Assembly: GCA_050946115.1 (NCBI GenBank)
Contig: JBMNUF010000017.1
Location: forward strand, 1 to 47,687
Reading direction: 5' to 3'
DNA: 47,687 nt
From: CAYFRC01 sp050946115
GTDB taxonomy: Bacteria; Bacillota; Clostridia; Christensenellales; Aristaeellaceae
In this document: piece by piece, positions 8,003-18,801 of the stretch
Numbering within the stretch: position 1 is the stretch's first letter
Layout of the letters: each line of letters starts with the position of its first letter
The notes under the pieces: generated by a model
The model's input: the letters and a program-made list of their open reading frames with translations, nothing else
Told to the model about the DNA's origin: nothing
The model's database searches: none
Made by a program: the position numbers and the translations under genes

Positions 8003-11000
8003 ACTGGACGGAAGATCAAGAGCGCGCGGTCATGGCGCGCGGCACGAACCTTTTGCTGTCCGCCGCTGCGGGTTCGGGCAAGACGACGGTGCTCGTCGGG
8101 CGCGTGTTGGAGCTTTTGAAGGAGGGCGATAGCATCGACAGGATGCTCATCGTCACTTTTTCGCGCGCGGCGGCGGCGGATATGCGCGCTAAGCTCATGG
8201 AAAAGCTACAGGAGGGCGCGGACGACGCGAACCTGCGAAGGCAGCTGCATCTGTTGGAAAACGCGCGCGTGTGCACCATCCATGCGTTTTGCGGCGACCT
8301 CATCCGCGAGTATTTTCAGGAGATCTCCATCGACCCTTCGTTTCGCATCGCCGACCCTGCGGAAATCAGGCGGTACGAAATGCAGGCGCTGGAGGAGACC
8401 TTAGACGCAGCGTGGGAGGCGGGGGGCGAAGGCTTGAAGCGCCTCGCCTACGGCAAGACGGCAGACCAACTGGGCGCGCTCGTGCAAGAGGTGTATCGCT
8501 ACGCCATGGAGCAGCCCGAGCCGGAAATGTGGCTGCAAAGGGCGCTTGTCGATCTCCCGCAGGGCGACGGCGGCATATGGAGAGAGCAGCTTCTCTCTTC
8601 CGCGCGGGAGGCGCTCGATGACGCAAGGGAATTCGCGCAGTCGCTCATAGCGTATTGCGAACATCATGCCGAGCGCTACATCGCCTGCGCGGCGGGCGAC
8701 GCGCGGCAGCTTTCGCATGTACCGGATGAAGAATACAATGCTCTGCAGGAGGCGCTTGCGGGCTATCGCTTCGCGCGCGCGCCCGTACTCAAAGACAAGA
8801 CGGATGCGGAAACGGCATATGGCGTGCTGCGGGACGATCTCAAAGCCCGCGTAAAAGAGGCGGCGGCATTCCTCATTCCGTTTGATGCGGGCATGGCGGA
8901 CGTGCGCGACATGGCGGATGCGCTCGCCGCGCTGCGGGAAATCGTCGTGATGTACATGCAAAACCTGTTCGCGCTCAAGCGCGCGCGGCGCATATTGACC
9001 TATTCCGACCTCGAACAATGCGCGCTCAAAATCCTCAAAAACGATGCCATTGCCGAGCACGAGCGGAACAAATTCTCGCATGTGTTTGTGGACGAATATC
9101 AGGACGTGTCCGACGTGCAGGAGGCGATCATTCGCCGCGTATCGCGGCGAAACGGCCTTTTCATGGTGGGCGACGTGAAGCAGAGCATCTACCGCTTCCG
9201 CCAGGCAGACCCCGAGCTGTTCCTCGAAAAATACGCGGCGTACAGGGCGCACGACGGCGGCGAGATGGTCGCGCTGAAGCAAAATTTCCGCTCGCGCGGC
9301 GCGATTTTGGAGTTCGTGAACCGCGTGTTCTCCCGCGTGATGACGGGCGGCAGCGCGGAGATCGATTACGACGAGGATGCGCGGCTCGTAAAGGGCGGCA
9401 CCTTCGCGCAGGACGACCCCTTGGTCGAAATGCTGCTGATTCCCACGGGCGACGACGCGGCGGAGGGCGACGAGCCGTCGCCGAAATCCAAAATCGCGCA
9501 GGGCAGGGCGACGGCGGAGAAAATCCGCTCGCTGTACGGCAAGAGCATATACGACCCCAAGAAAAAGGAGATGCGCCCCATTTCGTGGCGCGATTTCGCG
9601 ATCCTCGCGCGCACGCGAAATACCATTATGGATGTGGAGCGGGTTCTTGCGGACGCGGGCATCCCCTGCTATGCGGACGTGGACAGCGGCTATTGGGAGG
9701 CGGCGGAGGTGACGGTGGCGCTGTCGCTGTTGACGCTTCTCGTCAACAGGCGGCGCGACATGGAGCTTTTGACCGTGCTTCGCTCGCCGATCTTCGGCTT
9801 TACGGACGCGGAGCTCGCCGAAATTCGCCTCTGCAAAAAGGACGGCATGTTTCGCGACGCGATGCTCTGCGCGATGGAGATGGGCGGCGCGCTCGGAAAC
9901 CGCCTGCGCGAGGCGGAGGAACTGCTTTCGCACCTCACGGAGCTTTCCGCGCGCGGCAGCCTCGAGCGGCTGCTCTATGCGTGCCTGCACGAAACGGGTT
10001 ACTATGCCTACGTCGGCGCGATGCCCGACGGGGACAGCAGGCAATCGAATTTGGATTCGCTCTGTTCCCTCGCCTATCGGCGCGACAGGGAGCACGCCGA
10101 CGGGCTCATAGACTTTTTGGAGTACATCCGCCACGTCTCCGCCGCCTCGGAGGACAGCGTCGCGGCACATCTGCTTGGCGAAGGCGACGACGTGGTGCGG
10201 CTTATGACCGCGCACAAGAGCAAGGGGCTGGAATTCCCCATCGTGCTGTGCATCTCGCTCGAATACAGGGGGAGAAAGCAAAGCATAACCGACCTTTGGA
10301 TGGACAGGGATTTGGGCATCGGCATGGCGTTTTACGATGCGGAGTTAGACAGCATCCGCTCCGTGCCCGCGCAGGCAGCGATCCGCGCAAAAAAGGCGCG
10401 GCAGGACAGGAACGAGGAGATGCGCGTGCTCTACGTGATGCTTACGCGCGCGCAGGATCGGCTGATTCTCCTTGCCGAAGCGCCCAAAAAGGAGCTTCCG
10501 GCGGAGGTTCACGCGAGGCCGCGCACGTGGCTCGAGGCACTCCTCCCCGTCGTCAGGGAGGGGGAAGACATCGCAATCCTGTCGAGCGGCACCGCAACGG
10601 AGGACATACGGGGCGCATCGAGGGACGAAAACGCGATCCTCTCGGAGTGGCTCGAAAGCCCGCCTGCGGAAAAAGATGCGTATTTCGAGGCATCCTACGC
10701 ATTCCGCTATCCGCACGAGGGCGAATGGACGCTGCCGCTCAAGCTCACGGCGACGGGCGCGTCCCGCGAGATCACGGGCGCGGACGCGATCCCGGAGATG
10801 GCGGAAAAGCCGCTGTTCCTGACCGACCAAACCATGACGGGCGCGCAGCGGGGAACGCTCATCCACGCGCTCCTGTCCTGCCTCGATCTGGACAAAATCA
10901 GACCCCTTTCGGGGGGCGATCTGCGGAGGGAAATCCGCGCGCAGGCGGACGCGATGCTTGCAGACGGCAGGCTCTACGCCGATATCGATACGGCGCAGGT

Positions 11001-11355
11001 CGCGCGGTTCTTCGAGGGGGAGATGGGGCAGCGGCTCCTGCGCGCGCAGGAGGTACGGCGCGAATGGTCGTTCAATTTGTCCATGACGGCGCGCGAGGCG
11101 CTCCACATGGATTCGGACGCGCGCCTCTTGGTGCAGGGTGTGATCGACTGCTGCTTCCTGGAAGGCGGAAAATGGGTGCTCATCGACTATAAGACCGACA
11201 GGGCGGACGATTTGGAGCTGCTCAAAGAGCGGTATCGGCCGCAGCTTGCCATATACCAAAAGGCGCTCCCGCGCATCACGGGAAAACCCGTCGCGCAGGC
11301 GGTATTGTGTATACTATCGAAGAATCTGTACGTGGATATGACAGAACCGCCGTAA
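7999..11355 (+). CDS. addA: ATP-dependent helicase/nuclease subunit A (AddA)
   Basis: The 1118-residue helicase-nuclease subunit of the AddAB complex, which resects double-strand ends for RecA loading. The UvrD-type motifs are in order: Walker A AAAGSGKTT (residues 22-30), DEYQDVSDVQ, VGDVKQSIYRFRQ, QNFRSR, MTAHKSKGLEF and VMLTRAQDR; the RecB-family nuclease domain follows at the C-terminus (GTLIHALL, GVIDCCFLEGGKW, IDYKTD). Length is slightly short of the usual ~1200. It overlaps pgsA by 4 nt. Its partner addB, normally immediately upstream, is not in this window, and pgsA takes that place; addB must be elsewhere or the subunit has another partner. Confidence 0.93.
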   Translation: MNWTEDQERAVMARGTNLLLSAAAGSGKTTVLVGRVLELLKEGDSIDRMLIVTFSRAAAADMRAKLMEKLQEGADDANLRRQLHLLENARVCTIHAFCGDLIREYFQEISIDPSFRIADPAEIRRYEMQALEETLDAAWEAGGEGLKRLAYGKTADQLGALVQEVYRYAMEQPEPEMWLQRALVDLPQGDGGIWREQLLSSAREALDDAREFAQSLIAYCEHHAERYIACAAGDARQLSHVPDEEYNALQEALAGYRFARAPVLKDKTDAETAYGVLRDDLKARVKEAAAFLIPFDAGMADVRDMADALAALREIVVMYMQNLFALKRARRILTYSDLEQCALKILKNDAIAEHERNKFSHVFVDEYQDVSDVQEAIIRRVSRRNGLFMVGDVKQSIYRFRQADPELFLEKYAAYRAHDGGEMVALKQNFRSRGAILEFVNRVFSRVMTGGSAEIDYDEDARLVKGGTFAQDDPLVEMLLIPTGDDAAEGDEPSPKSKIAQGRATAEKIRSLYGKSIYDPKKKEMRPISWRDFAILARTRNTIMDVERVLADAGIPCYADVDSGYWEAAEVTVALSLLTLLVNRRRDMELLTVLRSPIFGFTDAELAEIRLCKKDGMFRDAMLCAMEMGGALGNRLREAEELLSHLTELSARGSLERLLYACLHETGYYAYVGAMPDGDSRQSNLDSLCSLAYRRDREHADGLIDFLEYIRHVSAASEDSVAAHLLGEGDDVVRLMTAHKSKGLEFPIVLCISLEYRGRKQSITDLWMDRDLGIGMAFYDAELDSIRSVPAQAAIRAKKARQDRNEEMRVLYVMLTRAQDRLILLAEAPKKELPAEVHARPRTWLEALLPVVREGEDIAILSSGTATEDIRGASRDENAILSEWLESPPAEKDAYFEASYAFRYPHEGEWTLPLKLTATGASREITGADAIPEMAEKPLFLTDQTMTGAQRGTLIHALLSCLDLDKIRPLSGGDLRREIRAQADAMLADGRLYADIDTAQVARFFEGEMGQRLLRAQEVRREWSFNLSMTAREALHMDSDARLLVQGVIDCCFLEGGKWVLIDYKTDRADDLELLKERYRPQLAIYQKALPRITGKPVAQAVLCILSKNLYVDMTEPP

Positions 11356-11415
11356 CGCGGCAATTACCATCGGGGTACCCCGCATACAAGCGGATATGAT
11401 AAAGGAGGAACATCC

Positions 11416-14532
<3,117 letters not shown>

Positions 14533-14542
14533 GAAGCGCTCC

Positions 14543-14574
14543 GCCGCCCCGATGGGACATCCCATCGGGGCGGC
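14543..14574 (+). terminator. Strong hairpin after the mannosidase gene
   Basis: A perfect 14-bp GC-rich stem (14543-14556 and 14561-14574) with a 4-nt loop, 11 nt after the stop. There is no T-run behind it, but its strength and place argue for a terminator or 3' stabiliser. Confidence 0.6.
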
Positions 14575-14614
14575 ATACTCTCATGCCCCACATTGTTAAA
14601 TTCCGAAACGCATA

Positions 14615-14642
14615 TTGACACTGCGCCTATTTCTGTTATAAT
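14615..14642 (+). promoter_or_regulatory. Promoter of tRNA-Pro
   Basis: Perfect consensus TTGACA (14615-14620) and TATAAT (14637-14642) separated by 16 nt, ending 22 nt before the tRNA. Confidence 0.88.
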
Positions 14643-14664
14643 AGTTAGGCAAGTGATTTTGCAT

Positions 14665-14741
14665 CTGGGTGTAGCGCAGCTTGGTAGCGTGCTTGAATGG
14701 GGTTCAAGAGGCCGAGAGTTCAAATCTCTCCACCCAGACCA
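14665..14741 (+). tRNA. tRNA-Pro (anticodon GGG)
   Basis: A full cloverleaf: acceptor CTGGGTG/CACCCAG with A73 and encoded CCA, D arm GCGC-AGCTTGGTA-GCGT, anticodon stem CTTGA/TCAAG around ATGGGGT (anticodon GGG, G37), T arm GAGAG-TTCAAAT-CTCTC. All seven acceptor pairs form. Confidence 0.95.
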
Positions 14742-14742
14742 G

Positions 14743-14788
14743 AAAAAGCCCGATAAACAGCTTTTTAGCCGTTCTGTCGGGCTTTTTT
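14743..14788 (+). terminator. Terminator of tRNA-Pro
   Basis: AAAAAGCCCGA (14743-14753) pairs with TCGGGC plus a run of T (14777-14788), directly after the tRNA: a standard intrinsic terminator. Confidence 0.85.
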
Positions 14789-14789
14789 G

Positions 14790-15170
14790 TACTCATTATA
14801 CGGTTCCAAGCAGTGATTGCAGAACGCGCAAACGCACAGATATATCACTTCGCGCATGGTGGACGTGGTCAAAACGTGGTCATAATGCCCGCGCGCTTTT
14901 AGGGATAAAAAGAGATCGACATTTCGACCGCTTTGCCTTGCGGTCATCGTCAGTTGGATTTCTATGCCAATCATGGCAGTCGCATTCATATATTCGCGGA
15001 TATTGGTTGCTATATCCTGTCGCCCATGACTTTGCAGTTTTACGCCTCAACTTATAGTTTGACAGAGAAGATTCGCCTTTCAACATAGAAAATCCTGTCA
15101 TTCCTTACGTTTTTTTCTGTATATATTGATGATGACATATACGGTATCCCCTCTCAGCATTCTGTTTCCG
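14790..15170. other. Gene-poor AT-richer stretch, no recognised gene
   Basis: About 380 bp of lower GC than the neighbours. Several 60-75-codon open frames exist on both strands, but none has a ribosome site, a recognisable family or clean codon use. It may hold decayed coding DNA; see the peptide at 15171-15281. Confidence 0.4.
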
Positions 15171-15281
15171 TCAATGCATAATCAGCTCATATCGCTTTTT
15201 ACGGCGCGGTGTTTCAATTTCGCCCCAATCCTTCATTTTCTGTAAATTTGTTGACAGCCTACGCCTTACAGTGATATAATA
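15171..15281 (-). pseudogene. Possible remnant of a winged-helix DNA-binding protein
   Basis: A 36-codon open frame without a proper start, bounded by TAA upstream and ending in TGA. Its peptide (core TVRRRLSTNLQKMKDWGEIE, then TPRRKKRYELIMH) looks like the recognition helix and wing of a regulator C-terminus. It overlaps the plus-strand promoter at 15251-15280, so it cannot be intact. The similarity is judged by eye only. Confidence 0.28.
15251..15280 (+). promoter_or_regulatory. Promoter of the DUF1269-type gene
   Basis: Perfect TTGACA (15251-15256) and TATAAT (15275-15280), 18-nt spacer. The transcript would have a leader of about 130 nt before the ATG at 15420, long enough for post-transcriptional control, though I see no known riboswitch in it. 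Confidence 0.8.
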
Positions 15282-15419
15282 TTATATATAAGGGAAGCAG
15301 ATACTATATAGAAATCTCAGCAGGCTGTACAGTAAATTCGCTGAGGTGTTCTTTAGTTTATAAAAAAACAGGAATTCTAAAGCCCATCGGCTTTGGATAA
15401 TAAAAAGGAGGAAGAACAT

Positions 15420-16043
15420 ATGGAGAAAATCATCTCGGCCATCTTCAAGGTGGAAAGTGAAGGGTATCAGGCTATGACGATGCTTCGGAAAGCTCCCATT
15501 AACAGGCTCTTCACCGTATCGCAGGCCGCTCTGGTGAAGAAGGAAGACGGCATTGTCAAGCTGCTGGATTCGTTTGATACCGGCTTGGACACGCGCGACG
15601 ACACCTATATCGGCGGCCTGATCGGCGGATTGGTCGGTATTTTGGGCGGACCCCTCGGAATGCTCCTCGGCGGCAGCATCGGCGCGCTGACCGGCAGCAT
15701 CGTCGATACGAAAGATGCCGCTCACAATGTCTCAATGCTCGAGAGGGTCTCGCAGCAGTTGGTCGACGGCGAGGTCGTCCTGATCGCCTTGGAACAGGAA
15801 GCCGTGGAAGGCGCAGCCCAGCGGATGCTTTCTGAATTCGACGTTTCCATCGTAGAGGACGATGCGGCGGCGGTCGCCTACGAAGTTCAGCAGGCGGCAG
15901 AGCTTCAGAAGGAATTGGAGAAGGAAGCCAAGGCAAAGGTTCGCGAAGCGAAAAAGGAAGAGCGCAAACAGAAGATCGAAGAGCACCGCGCCAAGATCGC
16001 GGCGGACTTTGAAGCCTTCAAGGCGAAGTTTAAGAAGGATTGA
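15420..16043 (+). CDS. DUF1269-like membrane protein with glycine-zipper segment
   Basis: A 207-residue protein of unknown role. The N-terminal 60 residues (MEKIISAIFKVESEGYQAMTML) resemble a ferredoxin-like/heavy-chain sensing fold; residues about 64-94 form a glycine-zipper hydrophobic segment (GGLIGGLVGILGGPLGMLLG); the C-terminus (about 140-207) is a highly charged Glu/Lys/Ala coiled coil. This architecture matches DUF1269-type predicted membrane proteins. The ATG at 15420 follows AAAAGGAGGAAGAAC; an upstream in-frame ATG has no ribosome site. Monocistronic between its own promoter and a terminator. Confidence is good for the gene and moderate for the family. Confidence 0.75.
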   Translation: MEKIISAIFKVESEGYQAMTMLRKAPINRLFTVSQAALVKKEDGIVKLLDSFDTGLDTRDDTYIGGLIGGLVGILGGPLGMLLGGSIGALTGSIVDTKDAAHNVSMLERVSQQLVDGEVVLIALEQEAVEGAAQRMLSEFDVSIVEDDAAAVAYEVQQAAELQKELEKEAKAKVREAKKEERKQKIEEHRAKIAADFEAFKAKFKKD

Positions 16044-16083
16044 CAATCGGATACGTCGGCAGCTTCATAAAGGCATGATGCGT

Positions 16084-16124
16084 GCACGGGTGGCTGCAAA
16101 AGCGGCTTCCCGTGCGCCTTTTTT
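16084..16124 (+). terminator. Intrinsic terminator after the DUF1269-like gene
   Basis: GCACGGG (16084-16090) pairs with CCCGTGC (16109-16115), with further pairing inside, followed by six T. Confidence 0.8.
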
Positions 16125-16199
16125 ATACCTATATGGTTCGCATCGCATTGTAAAATATAGGAAGATCGCAACCCGCATCAAGCGGCAGCCTCTGTGATT

Positions 16200-16208
16200 T
16201 GGTATAAT
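16200..16208 (+). promoter_or_regulatory. Extended -10 promoter of the AraC-type gene
   Basis: TGGTATAAT fits the TGnTATAAT extended -10 element; no good -35 lies 17 nt upstream. It ends 28 nt before the ATG. Confidence 0.55.
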
Positions 16209-16236
16209 CGCTTTAGGGGGATCGGGAGGTGAGCGG

Positions 16237-17205
16237 ATGTACGAATGGCGCAGACACGTTCAAGAGATCATCGAAGAAATCGACCGCTGCATCAGGGACG
16301 GGCGCGACGAAACAATCACCCTTTCCCTCATGGCGCAGAAATTTGCATACTCGGAATCCCATTTCTCGCGGAAATTTCGGGAGATCTCCGGGATGCAGTT
16401 CAGGGATTATTTGCGCTTTCGAAAACTTGCGTTCGCGTTGAAAGCGGTTCGCGATACGCAAAGGGGCATTTTGGACATCGCGCTGGAGCACGGGTTTTCG
16501 TCCCACGCGGCCTTTACGCGCGCGTTCAAAAGCGCCTACGGGATCGCCCCGAGCGAGTATCGGAAAAACCCCGTACCCGTCGCGCTGCGCACGATCATCA
16601 GGCCCTTTGACTGCTATCTTTTAGAAACCGGAGGAACGGGCATGCACACCACAACGGAAGATGTCAAAACCTATTTCATCACCATCCCCGCGCACTCGTT
16701 TCTGCACATCCGAAACTACGAGAGCATCGGCTATTGGGATTTTTGGCAGAAGCAGAGCCGCATTCCCGGGCAGGACTGCGAAACCATCTGCGGCCTGCTG
16801 GATAGCATCAGGGGAAAGCTGGACGACATGGGCGGCAGCGGCGCGGACAGCGGCAGCGGGCAAATCATGGCGTTTCTCAACGACCCGGCGGGCAGGATTT
16901 GCAGCTGGGACATTCCGCTCGCGGAGTGTTACGGGGTGCGCCTGCCGCTCGGATATAAGGGCGAAATCCCCCGCCAGATGCTTTTGACGGACATCCCGGA
17001 GGGCGAATACATCGTTTTCGAGCACGGCCCGTTCGATTATGCAACGGAAAACAGCGCGGTCGAGGCGAAAATCGAACGCGCGATGCAGGAATTTGACTAT
17101 TCCTCCACGGGGTATTGTTTGGATACGACGTCCGGCAGGATTTTCTATTTCTATCACGACTGCGAAAGGTATTGGAAGTACATACGCCCCGTGCGGAAGG
17201 CGTAA
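16237..17205 (+). CDS. AraC-family transcription regulator with GyrI-like effector domain
   Basis: A 322-residue regulator with the DNA-binding part first: two helix-turn-helix motifs in residues about 25-108 (LSLMAQKFAYSESHFSRKFR and ILDIALEHGFSSHAAFTRAF, ending SPSEYR-like APSEYRKNP), followed by a GyrI/effector-binding domain (about 125-320, YFITIPAHSFLHIRNYE ... DIPEGEYIVFEHGP). This SoxS/Rob-like arrangement usually senses small hydrophobic compounds and activates efflux or detoxification genes. GGGAGGTGA precedes the ATG. No obvious target lies next to it: it is convergent with the DUF6132 gene, with a shared bidirectional terminator between them. Confidence 0.88.
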   Translation: MYEWRRHVQEIIEEIDRCIRDGRDETITLSLMAQKFAYSESHFSRKFREISGMQFRDYLRFRKLAFALKAVRDTQRGILDIALEHGFSSHAAFTRAFKSAYGIAPSEYRKNPVPVALRTIIRPFDCYLLETGGTGMHTTTEDVKTYFITIPAHSFLHIRNYESIGYWDFWQKQSRIPGQDCETICGLLDSIRGKLDDMGGSGADSGSGQIMAFLNDPAGRICSWDIPLAECYGVRLPLGYKGEIPRQMLLTDIPEGEYIVFEHGPFDYATENSAVEAKIERAMQEFDYSSTGYCLDTTSGRIFYFYHDCERYWKYIRPVRKA

Positions 17206-17209
17206 AAGG

Positions 17210-17247
17210 GCGCCGGCGTTGATACGATATCAGTGCCGGCGCTTTTT
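17210..17247 (+). terminator. Terminator between convergent AraC and DUF6132 genes
   Basis: GCGCCGGC (17210-17217) pairs with GCCGGCGC (17235-17242), and TTGATA/TATCAG pair inside the loop; five T follow on the plus strand and four on the minus strand further on. Confidence 0.8.
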
Positions 17248-17253
17248 GCCGAT

Positions 17254-17520
17254 TTATTTCTCTTTGACGTCGTTGTCGGGGACGATTCCGCACTTGCCCG
17301 TTATGCAGGCGCAGCAGCCGCCGGACTGGATCATCGAGCCGATCACGCCGCCTATGAATCCGCCGTACAGCGTCGAGAGGATCGGGTTCGCCGTAATGAG
17401 GCACGCGCCCGTCGCGCATCCCACAAAGCGGTAATACAAGTACCCTGCGATGAGGCCGACCGCCGTGCCGATGGTCTGCGGCAGTCTTTTTTTCAGTATC
17501 TGCAATAATTTCTTTATCAT
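17254..17520 (-). CDS. DUF6132-family small membrane protein with cysteine-rich tail
   Basis: An 88-residue protein with two hydrophobic helices. The core IGTAVGLIAGYLYYRFVGC-ATGAC and ITANPILSTLYGGFIGGVIG matches the DUF6132 pattern seen in small anaerobe membrane proteins (an established family name, no assigned function). A C-terminal extension adds CC-AC-KC cysteines (about residues 69-78), suggesting thiol chemistry or metal binding. The ATG at 17520 is chosen because AAAGGAGGCGA precedes it; an upstream ATG at 17592 would overlap the regulatory box. The promoter carries the same activator-type box as the rubredoxin and thioredoxin operons, so it probably belongs to the same redox regulon. 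Confidence 0.78.
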   Translation of the reverse strand: MIKKLLQILKKRLPQTIGTAVGLIAGYLYYRFVGCATGACLITANPILSTLYGGFIGGVIGSMIQSGGCCACITGKCGIVPDNDVKEK

Positions 17521-17551
17521 GGTATCGTCGCCTCCTTTGTTTTCTATAATA

Positions 17552-17593
17552 AGTATACCGCATTTTCGCCCCATATACCGTGAGAAACTCACA
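17552..17593 (-). promoter_or_regulatory. Activator-type promoter of the DUF6132 gene (box C)
   Basis: Box TGTGAGTTTCTCACGG (minus strand, 17593-17578) contains a perfect GTGAG-TTT-CTCAC palindrome and lies 20 nt upstream of TATACT (17557-17552). There is no fair -35. Same box, same spacing as at 19501-19542 and 22252-22293. Confidence 0.72.
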
Positions 17594-17619
17594 GAAAAAC
17601 GCCCGCCTTGCGGCGGGCG
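17594..17619 (-). terminator. Terminator of the rubredoxin-rubrerythrin operon
   Basis: On the minus strand GCCCGCC-GCAA-GGCGGGC (17618-17601) is followed by GTTTTT, 19 nt after the stop of the rubrerythrin gene. It insulates the box C promoter that begins directly behind it. Confidence 0.85.
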
Positions 17620-17637
17620 CGAGCGTTTGGAAATCGA

Positions 17638-18801
17638 TCAGTAGTTTTCCTTGCGAACCTCGAAATAGCTCTGGCTGTATTTGCACACCGGGCAGACTTC
17701 GGGCGCCTTCTTCCCCATGACCAGATGTCCGCAGACGCGGCACTCCCACATGGTCTCCTCGCCCTTTTCGAACACCCTCTGCATCTCGACGTTCTTGAGC
17801 AATGCGCGGTAGCGCTCCTCGTGCGCCTTCTCGATGGCGCCCACGCGGCGGAACTTCTCTGCCAGCTCGTGGAAGCCCTCTTCTTCGGCTTCCTTCGCCA
17901 TGCGGACGTACATATCCGTCCACTCGTAGTTTTCGCCCTCGGCGGCGGCGAGCAGGTTCTCGGCGGTATTGCCCAGATTGCCCAATTCCTCAAACCAGAT
18001 GCGCGCGTGCTCCTGCTCGTTGCGGGCGGTCTTCAGAAACAGCTCGGAGAGCTGGTCGTAGCCCTCCTGGGCAGCGATCTTCGCGAAATAGGTGTACTTG
18101 TTGCGCGCCTGGCTCTCCCCGGCAAAGGCTTCGGCGAGGTTCTTTTCTGTCTTCGTTCCGGCGTAGGGGTTCGCTCCCTTGGCGGGGGCTTCCTCCATCT
18201 TCACAAAGGCGCTCGCGGGCTGCTTGCAGCGGGGGCAGATGAAATCCGCGGGCAGGGGGCCCTCATGCACATAACCACAGACGGTACATTTCCATTTTTC
18301 CATTGTCGTTTCCTCCGTTTCTTTATGTTCTTCGTTGTTTTCCAGCAGGGAAAGGAGCTTCTCGGCGGCTTCCTTGGGGAAGCCTTCGCCCTCCTCCAAA
18401 ATCTTCCGCAGGAAGGCGTGCGCGTTGGCGCTTTGGGGCAGCATGTAGCCCGCCTCGCGGATGATATCCTCCGCCATGATGCGGTTCGATTTTTCTATGG
18501 CGGCAGCGAGGACGCCGGGAAGCCCGGCGGCGATGTTCTCCTGCTCGGTCTTGCTACGCAAGAGATACTTCATCGCGGCAACCACGGAATCGTCCTTCGG
18601 CTGCTGGGGCGGCAGTTCCTTGGGCATCATGGAGATCGCGCCGGACGGACACGCGCCCGCGCATGCGCCGCAGCCGATGCATGTGCTTTTATCGATGATG
18701 CTGTTTTCCGTATCCGTCGCCCCCGTGGGACAGACGTACAGGCACAGGCAGTCCTTGGTGCAAAGGCGTATGTTGCGCACCGCATAGGTATCGGCCATCA
18801 T
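17638..18801 (-). CDS. Ferredoxin-rubrerythrin fusion with two rubredoxin-like domains
   Basis: A 387-residue multi-domain redox protein, probably a peroxide/oxygen reductase with built-in electron transfer. Order: two [4Fe-4S] motifs (C14-x3-C-x-C-x3-CP, unusual spacing; C41-x2-C-x2-C-x3-CP), a helical linker (about 65-160), a rubredoxin-like site (CTVCGY...CPRC, about 170-190), the ferritin-like diiron domain (about 208-345: EAFAGESQARNKY, NEQEHARIWFEELG, EKAHEERY) and a C-terminal rubredoxin (CRVCGH...CPVC). Start ATG 18801 has GGGAGGG before it and overlaps the stop of the upstream rubredoxin gene (ATGA). A second in-frame ATG at 18303 has a perfect GGAGGA, so a 221-residue rubrerythrin without the ferredoxin part may also be made. 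Confidence 0.88.
   Translation of the reverse strand: MMADTYAVRNIRLCTKDCLCLYVCPTGATDTENSIIDKSTCIGCGACAGACPSGAISMMPKELPPQQPKDDSVVAAMKYLLRSKTEQENIAAGLPGVLAAAIEKSNRIMAEDIIREAGYMLPQSANAHAFLRKILEEGEGFPKEAAEKLLSLLENNEEHKETEETTMEKWKCTVCGYVHEGPLPADFICPRCKQPASAFVKMEEAPAKGANPYAGTKTEKNLAEAFAGESQARNKYTYFAKIAAQEGYDQLSELFLKTARNEQEHARIWFEELGNLGNTAENLLAAAEGENYEWTDMYVRMAKEAEEEGFHELAEKFRRVGAIEKAHEERYRALLKNVEMQRVFEKGEETMWECRVCGHLVMGKKAPEVCPVCKYSQSYFEVRKENY
18301..18316 (-). promoter_or_regulatory. Internal ribosome site and in-frame ATG for a short rubrerythrin
   Basis: Minus strand GGAGGA (18316-18311), 7 nt, then ATG (18303-18301), in the reading frame of the fusion and exactly at the start of the first rubredoxin-like domain (MEKWKCTVCGY). 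The position is where a free-standing rubrerythrin would begin. Confidence 0.65.

Noticed and set aside
8401..11259. Several open frames of 300-720 codons opposite or out of frame with addA
   Set aside because: They are side effects of codon bias in addA; only the addA frame has family motifs.
14593..15057. A 154-codon plus-strand open frame
   Set aside because: It runs through the tRNA-Pro gene and its terminator, so it cannot be a normal protein gene.
15281..15419. Long leader before the DUF1269-like gene as a riboswitch
   Set aside because: No known riboswitch core and no terminator/antiterminator pair could be drawn.
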